This document shows, piece by piece, positions 7,113-12,577 of a stretch of 12,577 bases of DNA (within the stretch, counting starts at the first letter, position 1; each line of letters starts with the position of its first letter). Source of the stretch: Paracoccaceae bacterium (GTDB lineage: Bacteria; Pseudomonadota; Alphaproteobacteria; Rhodobacterales; Rhodobacteraceae); assembly GCA_015487335.1 (NCBI GenBank), contig WFPZ01000242.1:1-12577 (forward strand), written 5' to 3'. The translations under genes and the position numbers were made by a program. A model generated the notes under the pieces. It searched no databases. It was not told where the DNA came from and saw only the letters and a list, made by a program, of their open reading frames with translations.

Positions 7113-8459
7113 TTACCTGAAGACGATCTCGTCACCGAGTGCCGCCTTGAGCTCCTTTTCGGCATCGGCCACTGCCTGTTCGACAGTCTTCTGCCCGGTC
7201 CAGGCCGCCTGCAATCCGTTCATCATCACTTCGAAATACTGCCCGAAATTGGGGTTGTTCGGCGCTGCGGTGGCATAGGGCAGGAGAACCTCGGTGGCTT
7301 CGCGGGTCCAGCGGTCATTGGCATAGAGCGAGACCTTCTCCTCCGAGCGGGTGATCCCGAGATGCGCCGACTTGATGGCGTGCAGCGCATTGATCCGGGG
7401 CTCCGAGGCGATGGTGATCAGTTCACCTGCGATGCTCATCTCCTTTTCGCTGTCCTGCTTCGTGATCAGGTAGACGAGAGGATGGGTCAATGTGTTGGCG
7501 CGGCCGCGCTCGTTTCCGCCCGAGGGGATAAGGGTGAAGGTGACGTTCTTGAAGAAGTCGAGCCCGTATTTCTTCGTCCACTCGCTGTACTGCCAGGTGC
7601 CGCCATGCCATATTCCCACCTGACCCGAGGTCAGCGCACCGTGCCACTGATCCCAGGGGGTGCCGAGGTGGTTCTTGCGCGTCACGCCCAGATTCACGGC
7701 ATCGACGAAGAACTGGTAGGCCCCTTTCATCGCCTCGCGATCAAACAGCAACCGGCCATCATCCGTGGCGAACTCACCGCCATAGCTCATGTAGAACTGC
7801 CAGAAGTCACCGCCCTTGGTGGGGCGCGGCCAGAACCCCTTGCCCGGTTCGACCAGCCCGGCATCCTGCATCTTCTTGGCGTCTTCGAGCACGTTCTGCA
7901 GTGTGTATTCGCCTGCCCTGACCCTGTCGGCCAGCTCCGCGAGGTCCTCGTCGGTGTAGCCGATTGCCTTCATGTAATCGTTCCAGAAGAAGAACGGGCG
8001 CGATTCGGCATCCTGGGGAATGCCCCAGACCTGACCCTCGTATGTGGCGATCTCGAGAAGGTTCGGATATATGTCGTTGAGCGGCCAGGCATCGAGATCA
8101 ACGTAATCCTCGGCAGGCACGATGATCCCCGCCTGTGCCCAGGGCGCAATGTCTCCGTGGCTGGAAACCACGATGTTCGGAGCGGTGCCGGCCTCTCCTG
8201 CAAGAGTGACCGCCTGCTTGAACTCGGACCAGGATGTGAAGACCTTGCCTTCGACGTTGATCTTCAGTGTTTCTCCGCGGGCCTCGTATTCGCGCTCGAG
8301 CAGATCTGCCGCGATTTTGATGGCGTCGATTCGATAGTTCTCGGTTGCTCCCTGGTTGGCCCAGACGGAAATCGTGACTTCTTCGGCAACGGCGCTGCTG
8401 CCGGCCGCAAGCATGGACGTTGCCGCCAATGCCGTCAGGGTTCTTCTGAAATGTAGCAT
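7113..8459 (-). CDS. Extracellular solute-binding protein (family 1, UgpB/MalE type)
   Basis: A 448-residue periplasmic receptor of the CUT1 ABC importer. The N-terminus is a Sec signal peptide: MLHFRRT, a hydrophobic stretch LTALAATSMLAAG, then SSAVA-EE, with likely cleavage after Ala25. No lipobox Cys is seen, so the mature protein should be soluble in the periplasm. The mature part starts VTISVWANQG and contains GTAPNIVVSSHGDIAPWAQA and GIPQDAESRPFFFWN, features of family 1 binding proteins; length is normal. The ATG has a strong ribosome binding site, GGGAGGTG (8472-8465). It is the first gene of the operon, 79 bases downstream of the palindromic operator. Being next to a phosphodiesterase gene suggests a glycerophosphodiester ligand, as for UgpB-linked systems, but the ligand cannot be read from the sequence. 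Confidence 0.93.
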   Translation of the reverse strand: MLHFRRTLTALAATSMLAAGSSAVAEEVTISVWANQGATENYRIDAIKIAADLLEREYEARGETLKINVEGKVFTSWSEFKQAVTLAGEAGTAPNIVVSSHGDIAPWAQAGIIVPAEDYVDLDAWPLNDIYPNLLEIATYEGQVWGIPQDAESRPFFFWNDYMKAIGYTDEDLAELADRVRAGEYTLQNVLEDAKKMQDAGLVEPGKGFWPRPTKGGDFWQFYMSYGGEFATDDGRLLFDREAMKGAYQFFVDAVNLGVTRKNHLGTPWDQWHGALTSGQVGIWHGGTWQYSEWTKKYGLDFFKNVTFTLIPSGGNERGRANTLTHPLVYLITKQDSEKEMSIAGELITIASEPRINALHAIKSAHLGITRSEEKVSLYANDRWTREATEVLLPYATAAPNNPNFGQYFEVMMNGLQAAWTGQKTVEQAVADAEKELKAALGDEIVFR

Positions 8460-8538
8460 TGTTTCACCTCCCGGTTTCGGTCTTTCACATCAGAACAGCA
8501 AGCCGATGGCGCGCCAGCGAAGTGCTGTCGATACATGA

Positions 8539-8556
8539 TTTGCACGCGCGTGCAAA
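8539..8556. promoter_or_regulatory. LacI-type operator, copy 2, upstream of the transporter operon
   Basis: TTTGCACGCGCGTGCAAA is a perfect 18-bp palindrome centred on CpG between 8547 and 8548. Its inner 14 bases are identical to the core at 398-411, and AACCT follows both copies a base or so later on the plus strand, so about 19 of 20 bases match between 398-417 and 8541-8560. It lies 79 bases ahead of the binding-protein ATG, on the expected side for controlling the leftward operon. Long perfect palindromes with a central CpG are the usual LacI-family binding sites, and the operon's last gene encodes such a protein. Binding is inferred. Confidence 0.82.
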
Positions 8557-8566
8557 ACCTTCATGA

Positions 8567-8595
8567 CGATTAGAACATATTTTCCAGAATTGCAA
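8567..8595 (-). promoter_or_regulatory. Weak candidate promoter for the transporter operon
   Basis: On the minus strand TTGCAA (8595-8590) and TAATCG (8572-8567) are separated by 17 bases in the most A+T-rich stretch of the intergenic region (about 8560-8612). Transcription would start near 8560, placing the operator 8539-8556 just downstream of the start, the classical repressor position. The -10 match is poor, so the exact promoter is uncertain; the AT-rich stretch next to the operator is the firmer observation. Confidence 0.3.
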
Positions 8596-8923
8596 TGACG
8601 GGGAATTTTCACGCGATCGATTTCCATGAGCATGCCCGCAGAAGCGCGGCAGCCTGCCGCTGTCTTCACCTCGTCTCGCGGAAGGGCCATGGCATGAAAT
8701 GGCTATGATTTCCGAAACTTGTCTTTGCTTCCTGAAGTGGGGGGCGATGCGGATACACCGCCGGAATCTATGGATGACGGTCTCACGGGCGCGCCGAGTG
8801 GGGCGTGGGCAGGTGCGAACAGTTGCTCGCATCAAGGCAAGAGCCGAATCCCGTATGCTTGGCAGTGCGCGATCCTGCCCGTTTGGGGCAGGTTCGGGGC
8901 TTGGGTGCCGTTCTGGGCCCCGC
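8596..8923. other. Intergenic region with no convincing gene
   Basis: Between the operon promoter and the decarboxylase stop I find no reading frame with a good start, ribosome binding site or recognisable protein, and no tRNA-like cloverleaf. The only clear structure is the hairpin at 8874-8892. Base composition shifts here: the left part resembles the transporter locus, and the right part approaches the very GC-rich sequence beyond 8924. The stretch is therefore a likely boundary between two blocks of different origin. Confidence 0.5.
8874..8892 (-). terminator. Hairpin downstream of the decarboxylase gene
   Basis: CCTGCCC (8874-8880) and GGGCAGG (8886-8892) form a perfect 7-bp GC-rich stem with a 5-base loop, beginning 31 bases past the stop codon of the leftward decarboxylase gene. 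The position fits a transcript end, but no T-run follows on the minus strand, so it is either a weak intrinsic terminator or a stabilising 3' hairpin. Confidence 0.35.
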
Positions 8924-10312
8924 TCAGCCTGCGCCGGTCAGCTCGGCCAGCACCTGCGGGATCGTCATCACGTCCTCCCGGCTGCAGTCGAACTGGCCCA
9001 CCTGCACCCGGATCACGAACTGCCCGCGATGGGTGGTCTGGGTCAGGTAGATGCGCCCGTCGTCGTTGATGCGCGCCAAAAGCGCCTCGGTGGCGGCATC
9101 ATTGCGGTAGCGGAAGGTGAACAGCGACAGCACCGGCCCGGTGACGATCTCGAAGCCGGGCAGGGCGGCCACGGCGCGGGCCGCCTCCTGCGCCCAGGCC
9201 ACATGGTTGCGGATGCGCGCGCGCAGCCCCTCCAGCCCGTAGGCGCGCAGCACGAACCACAGCTTCAGCGCCCTGAACCGCCGGCCCAGAGGCACCGTCC
9301 ACTCGTTGAAATTGACGATCTCCTCCTGCCCCGGGGTCTGCAGGTAATCGGGGCGCAGGCCCATGGTGCGGATCTGGGGGCCGGGATCGGCAAGGAACTG
9401 CACCGCGCAGTCGAACTGCGCCCCCAGCCACTTGTGCGGGTTGAAGACGATCGAATCGGCGCCCTCGACGCCTTCCCACATGGGCCGGAACTCCGGGCAG
9501 ATCATCGCCGAGCCCGCCCAGGCGGCATCCACATGGGTCGGCAGCCCGTGCCGGCGCGCCACCTCGATCAGCGGCGCCAGCCGGTCCGAGCCGCCCACCG
9601 CCGTGCCGCCCACCGAAAGGATCACCCCCGCCGGCACCCGCCCCGCCGCCTTGTCGGCGGCGATCGCCGCCTCCAGCGCGTGGGGCGTCATCGAGAGGGT
9701 TTCGTCGGTTTCCACCTTCACCAGATTGTCCTGGCCGATGCCGGAAAGCCTTGCTGCCTTGTCCACCGAGGAATGCACCTGGTCAGAGCAGTAAAGCCGC
9801 AGCACCGGCCCGCCGGACAGGCCCTTCTGCACCCCCTCCCAGCCCAGCGCGCGCTCGCGCATGGTCAGCACCGCGCTGAGCGTCGCGGTGGTGGCGGTAT
9901 CGTGGATGGTGCCGGAAAACCTCGCCGGCAGGCCCAGCGCGCCGGCCAGCCAGCGGATCATCACCTGCTCGATCTCGGTGGCCGCGGGCGAGGTCTGCCA
10001 CAGCATCGCCTGCACCGCCATGCCGGTGGCCAGCTGCTCGGCCAGCATCGAGGCCGGCGCGGCGTTGGCCGGGAAATAGGCGAAGAACCGGGGGTGCTGC
10101 CAATGGGTGGAGGCCCCGGGCACGATGGCCTCGAAATCGGCGAAGATGCGTTCCATGGGCTCGGGGGCCTCGGGGGCGGCGGCGGGCAGCCTTGCCGCCA
10201 CCTCGCCGGGCTTTACCCGGGCGCGCACCGGGCGTGCCCGCAGCCCGGCGTGATAGTCGCGCACCCAGTCGGCGGCCCGCTTCGCCCAGAGGTTCAGTTC
10301 GTCGTGGTCCAT
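8924..10312 (-). CDS. PLP-dependent group II amino acid decarboxylase (aromatic-L-amino-acid decarboxylase-like)
   Basis: A 462-residue fold-type I PLP enzyme resembling DOPA/tryptophan/tyrosine decarboxylases, which remove the alpha-carboxyl group of an amino acid in the cytoplasm. THWQHPRFFAYFPANAAPAS (69-88) and WQTSPAATEIEQVMIRWL (105-122) match the family N-terminal region. CSDQVHSS (175-182) supplies the ring-stacking His180, HVDAAWAGSA (260-269) holds Asp262 for the pyridine nitrogen, and FNPHKWLGAQFDC (290-302) holds the Schiff-base Lys294. ATG 10312 has AGGGGG eight bases ahead; the frame is open to an ATG at 10405, but that would overlap the aminotransferase gene and lacks support. 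It lies 70 bases downstream of the aminotransferase gene, probably in one transcript. In this family a few active-site residues switch between decarboxylase and aldehyde-synthase activity, so the exact substrate and reaction remain open. Confidence 0.88.
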   Translation of the reverse strand: MDHDELNLWAKRAADWVRDYHAGLRARPVRARVKPGEVAARLPAAAPEAPEPMERIFADFEAIVPGASTHWQHPRFFAYFPANAAPASMLAEQLATGMAVQAMLWQTSPAATEIEQVMIRWLAGALGLPARFSGTIHDTATTATLSAVLTMRERALGWEGVQKGLSGGPVLRLYCSDQVHSSVDKAARLSGIGQDNLVKVETDETLSMTPHALEAAIAADKAAGRVPAGVILSVGGTAVGGSDRLAPLIEVARRHGLPTHVDAAWAGSAMICPEFRPMWEGVEGADSIVFNPHKWLGAQFDCAVQFLADPGPQIRTMGLRPDYLQTPGQEEIVNFNEWTVPLGRRFRALKLWFVLRAYGLEGLRARIRNHVAWAQEAARAVAALPGFEIVTGPVLSLFTFRYRNDAATEALLARINDDGRIYLTQTTHRGQFVIRVQVGQFDCSREDVMTIPQVLAELTGAG

Positions 10313-10382
10313 GCTTGCCCCCTGCTTCGTCTTGCCCGAAATGCTCCCGTGCGGCAGGCCGCGCGCCCCCAGGTGGGCGGGA

Positions 10383-11555
10383 TCAGTCCGCCAGTTCTCC
10401 GGCAAACCGGCACAGCCGCTCCAGCGCCTCGGCCAGCCGGCCGTCTTCCACCGTCAATGCCACCCGCACATGGCCCGCCGCCGAACGCCCGAAGCTTTCT
10501 CCCGGCATCACCGCGATGCGCTCGCGCTCCAGCAGCGCCTCGGCGAAATCCTCGCCGCTCAGCCCGGTGGCGCGGATGTCCAGCATCAGGTACATCGCGC
10601 CCTGCGAGGGCACCGGGCGCACCGCGTTCTGCCCGGCCAGCACCCGTGCGGCCAGCTTCCGGCGGCGCCGGAAGGGGGCGGCTATCTTCTCTTCGAGCGT
10701 CTCTCCCTGGCGCAGCGCAAAGACGGCGGCGTCCTGGATGAAGCCGGGCACCCCGTAGGTGGTATGGGTGGCCAGCGTGATCAGATGCGCGATCGCCTCT
10801 TCCGGCCCCACCAGCCAGCCCAGCCGCGAGCCGGTCATGGCGTGGCTTTTCGACATCGAGCCCACCACCAGCGTGCGTTCGGCCATGCCCGGCAGGGCGC
10901 GGGGCGAGAGGTGCTCGCCCTCCCAGACCTGGGTATCGTAGACCTCGTCGGAGATCAGCCACAGCCGGTGCGCCCGGCAGGCCTCGGCGATCCCCTCAAG
11001 GGTGGGGCGCGAATAGACCACCCCGGTGGGATTGTTGGGCGTGTTGATCAGCAGGGCGCGCGCGCCTTTCGCGCGGGCGGCGATATCCTCCGGGCGGGGC
11101 TGGAAGTTTTCCTCCGGGCGGGTGGGCACTGCCACCGGCACACCGCCCGCGGCGCGGATGGTGCCGGGGTAGGTGGCATAGTAGGGATCGCAGAAAAGCG
11201 CCGCGTCGCCGTCGTCGAGCACCGCCATGTGCGCGGCGAACAGCGCCGCCTGCCCGCCGGGGGTGATCAGGATGTTGTCCGGCGTGGTCGGCACGCCGGT
11301 GCGCGCGCTCACCCGCTCGGCCACCGCCTCGCGCAGGCTGTCGGTGCCGGGGATCATCGCATAGCCCGTGTGCCCGCCGCGGGCGGAGGCGTCCATCGCC
11401 GCGAGAATGGAAGGATCGGTGCGGATGTCGTGCTCGCCGATGGTGAGTTCCACGATGTCATGGCCCTCGGCCACCATGCGGCGGGCCTTGAAATACAGCC
11501 CCCATCCGTCGGGGCCGCCGCCCGTGAGCCCCGTGATCCGCCTCGACAGTTCCAT
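10383..11555 (-). CDS. Class I/II PLP-dependent aminotransferase (AruH-like)
   Basis: A 390-residue fold-type I aminotransferase that moves an amino group between an amino acid and a 2-oxo acid. Visible motifs: YAMIPGTDSLREAVAERV (65-82), ITPGGQAALFA (97-107, cofactor phosphate region), NTPNNPTG (171-178), SDEVYD (202-207) with Asp203 and Tyr206, SMSKSHAMTGSRLGW (233-247) with the PLP Lys236 and Arg244, and GHVRVAL (361-367) with the substrate-carboxylate Arg364. Segments such as DEVYDTQVWEGEHLSPRALP and SKSHAMTGSRLGW recall Pseudomonas arginine:pyruvate transaminase AruH from memory; specificity should not be read from this alone. The ATG has a strong GGAGGTG ribosome binding site. It is divergent from cysS and precedes the decarboxylase gene, so a 70-base-spaced two-gene operon of PLP enzymes is likely. 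Confidence 0.9.
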   Translation of the reverse strand: MELSRRITGLTGGGPDGWGLYFKARRMVAEGHDIVELTIGEHDIRTDPSILAAMDASARGGHTGYAMIPGTDSLREAVAERVSARTGVPTTPDNILITPGGQAALFAAHMAVLDDGDAALFCDPYYATYPGTIRAAGGVPVAVPTRPEENFQPRPEDIAARAKGARALLINTPNNPTGVVYSRPTLEGIAEACRAHRLWLISDEVYDTQVWEGEHLSPRALPGMAERTLVVGSMSKSHAMTGSRLGWLVGPEEAIAHLITLATHTTYGVPGFIQDAAVFALRQGETLEEKIAAPFRRRRKLAARVLAGQNAVRPVPSQGAMYLMLDIRATGLSGEDFAEALLERERIAVMPGESFGRSAAGHVRVALTVEDGRLAEALERLCRFAGELAD

Positions 11556-11625
11556 GTGCCACCTCCGCCGGGCAGGTGGCCACGGCGCCGGGGGACTGTC
11601 AATTCCGATTTTCTTCTCCGCCCCC

Positions 11626-11640
11626 GCCCGCCGGGCGGGC
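11626..11640. repeat. GC-rich inverted repeat in the aminotransferase/cysS divergent gap
   Basis: GCCCGCC and GGCGGGC face each other across a single G, a near-perfect palindrome in the 270-base gap between two divergent genes. The loop is too short for a stable RNA hairpin, so a protein-binding site or chance in very GC-rich DNA are the options. No convincing -35/-10 pair is visible in this gap; GTGCTAAT near 11687-11694 is a possible extended -10 for cysS. Confidence 0.3.
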
Positions 11641-11825
11641 CATTTCCGGACAGAAGACGGCGGGTCTTTCCCTGTGCGGGCCGGCGTGCTAATCAGGGTC
11701 CATGACCTGCTGCGCCATCATCCGCTGCTGCATTACCCGCTGACATATCCGCGGGCCGGTCACCTTTCCCCTGACAGATCAAGATGCTAAGGCCCGCGCG
11801 AGCCACCCCGCGTGAAGGACGCCCG

Positions 11826-12577
11826 ATGACGACGATCAAGCTGCACAACACCCTGACCCGCCGCAAGGAGACCTTCGAGCCGCTGGAGCGGGAGAACGTG
11901 CGCATGTATGTCTGCGGCCCCACCGTCTATGACCGGGCGCATCTGGGCAATGCCAGGCCGGTGGTGGTGTTCGACGTGCTCTACCGGCTGTTGCGCCATG
12001 TCTACGGGGAAGAACACGTCACCTACGTGCGCAACTTCACCGACGTGGACGACAAGATCATCGCCCGGGCCGAGGAAACCGGCCGCCCGATCGAGGCGAT
12101 CACGAAAGAGACGACGCAGTGGTTTCTTGACGACATGGCCGCCCTCGGCGCGCTGGAGCCCGACGCCATGCCGCGCGCCACGCAATACATCGCGCAGATG
12201 ATCGCGATGATCGCGGAGCTGATCGAGAAGGGCCATGCCTACGAGGCGGGGGGCCATGTGCTTTTCGAGGTGGAGAGCTACCCGGATTACGGCCGGCTGT
12301 CGGGCCGCTCGGTGGAGGACATGATCGCCGGCGCCCGGGTCGAGGTGGCGCCCTACAAGCGCAATCCGATGGATTTCGTGCTGTGGAAGCCCTCCACCCC
12401 CGACCAGCCGGGCTGGGAAAGCCCCTGGGGGCGGGGGCGGCCGGGCTGGCACATCGAATGCTCGGCCATGAGCAACGAGCTTCTGGGCCCGCGTTTCGAC
12501 ATCCACGGCGGCGGGAACGATCTGATGTTCCCCCACCATGAGAACGAGATCGCCCAGAGCTGCTGCGCCCACCCCGC
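11826..12577 (+). CDS. cysS: Cysteinyl-tRNA synthetase, N-terminal 250 residues (cut by window edge)
   Basis: The class I synthetase that charges tRNA-Cys with cysteine. The frame starts at ATG 11826 with AAGGA six bases ahead and stays open to the right edge, giving 250 complete codons of the usual ~450-500. MYVCGPTVYDRAHLGNARP (27-45) contains the HIGH-equivalent HLGN and the first zinc ligand Cys30. NFTDVDDKII (70-79) and KRNPMDFVLWK (178-188) are conserved blocks. GWHIECSAMS (207-216) gives Cys212, and HGGGNDLMFPHHENEIAQS (227-245) gives His237 and Glu241. These match the four zinc ligands that discriminate for cysteine. The KMSKS loop and anticodon-binding domain lie beyond the window. 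It is an essential core gene, so it marks stable chromosome at the right end. It is divergent from the aminotransferase gene. Confidence 0.96.
   Translation, partial: MTTIKLHNTLTRRKETFEPLERENVRMYVCGPTVYDRAHLGNARPVVVFDVLYRLLRHVYGEEHVTYVRNFTDVDDKIIARAEETGRPIEAITKETTQWFLDDMAALGALEPDAMPRATQYIAQMIAMIAELIEKGHAYEAGGHVLFEVESYPDYGRLSGRSVEDMIAGARVEVAPYKRNPMDFVLWKPSTPDQPGWESPWGRGRPGWHIECSAMSNELLGPRFDIHGGGNDLMFPHHENEIAQSCCAHP

Noticed and set aside
7046..7165. Forty-residue N-terminal extension of the first permease
   Set aside because: It overlaps the end of the binding-protein gene and the stem-loop, is polar and Arg-rich, and the ATG at 7045 has a much better ribosome binding site just before helix 1.
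8485..8835. Leftward frames of 116 and 66 residues ahead of the transporter operon
   Set aside because: They run through the palindromic operator and the AT-rich promoter stretch, lack ribosome binding sites and have no recognisable protein features.
11787..12572. Minus-strand open frame of 261 codons
   Set aside because: It is antisense to cysS, whose plus-strand motifs are unmistakable.
1..12577. CRISPR array, tRNA or rRNA genes, riboswitch
   Set aside because: No regularly spaced direct repeats, no tRNA-like cloverleaf and no rRNA-like sequence were seen on either strand. The non-coding gaps are short and explained by operators, hairpins and the IS end.

Overview
The window looks like a high-GC alphaproteobacterial chromosome, most likely of the Rhodobacter/Paracoccus type. 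This rests on composition and the general look of the proteins, not on a diagnostic marker gene. It has three parts. (1) The left edge (1 to about 163) is the 3' end of an IS5-family insertion sequence. It appears to have cut a short leftward reading frame whose first ~45 codons survive at 162-296. (2) From about 390 to 8600 lies a complete solute-uptake and hydrolysis locus, clearly less GC-rich than the sequence to its right. (3) From 8924 to the right edge the sequence is more GC-rich and looks like ordinary chromosome: two PLP enzymes in a row on the minus strand, then the start of cysS on the plus strand.

The central locus is a leftward six-gene operon: periplasmic binding protein (7113-8459), two ABC permeases (5735-7045 and 4900-5724), ABC ATPase (3842-4900), a protein with two tandem glycerophosphodiester phosphodiesterase domains (2337-3845), and a LacI-family regulator (1330-2340). 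From the second permease on, every junction is a stop/start overlap (TGATG, TTGA, ATGA). The order is that of the E. coli ugpBAEC-Q type: ABC importer plus glycerophosphodiesterase. Facing it, and converging on the LacI gene, is an inositol-monophosphatase-family gene (484-1308).

The most interesting point is that the two transcription units share one operator. The palindrome TGCACGCGCGTGCA, centred on CpG as LacI-family sites usually are, occurs at 398-411 ahead of the phosphatase gene. It occurs again at 8541-8554, extended to a perfect 18-bp palindrome at 8539-8556, ahead of the binding-protein gene. This joins importer, double phosphodiesterase, phosphatase and repressor into one predicted regulon. 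The working hypothesis is that the system imports a glycerophosphodiester, glycerophosphoinositol being the best guess, splits it, and dephosphorylates the resulting phosphate ester. The substrate is inference; the architecture and shared operator are visible in the sequence.

Two proteins have unusual architecture. The first permease carries about 140 extra residues between its first and second membrane helices, the position of the P2 loop of MalF. The phosphodiesterase has two GDPD domains that both keep their catalytic motifs. An 11-bp stem-loop sits between the binding-protein and permease genes and probably tunes their relative expression.
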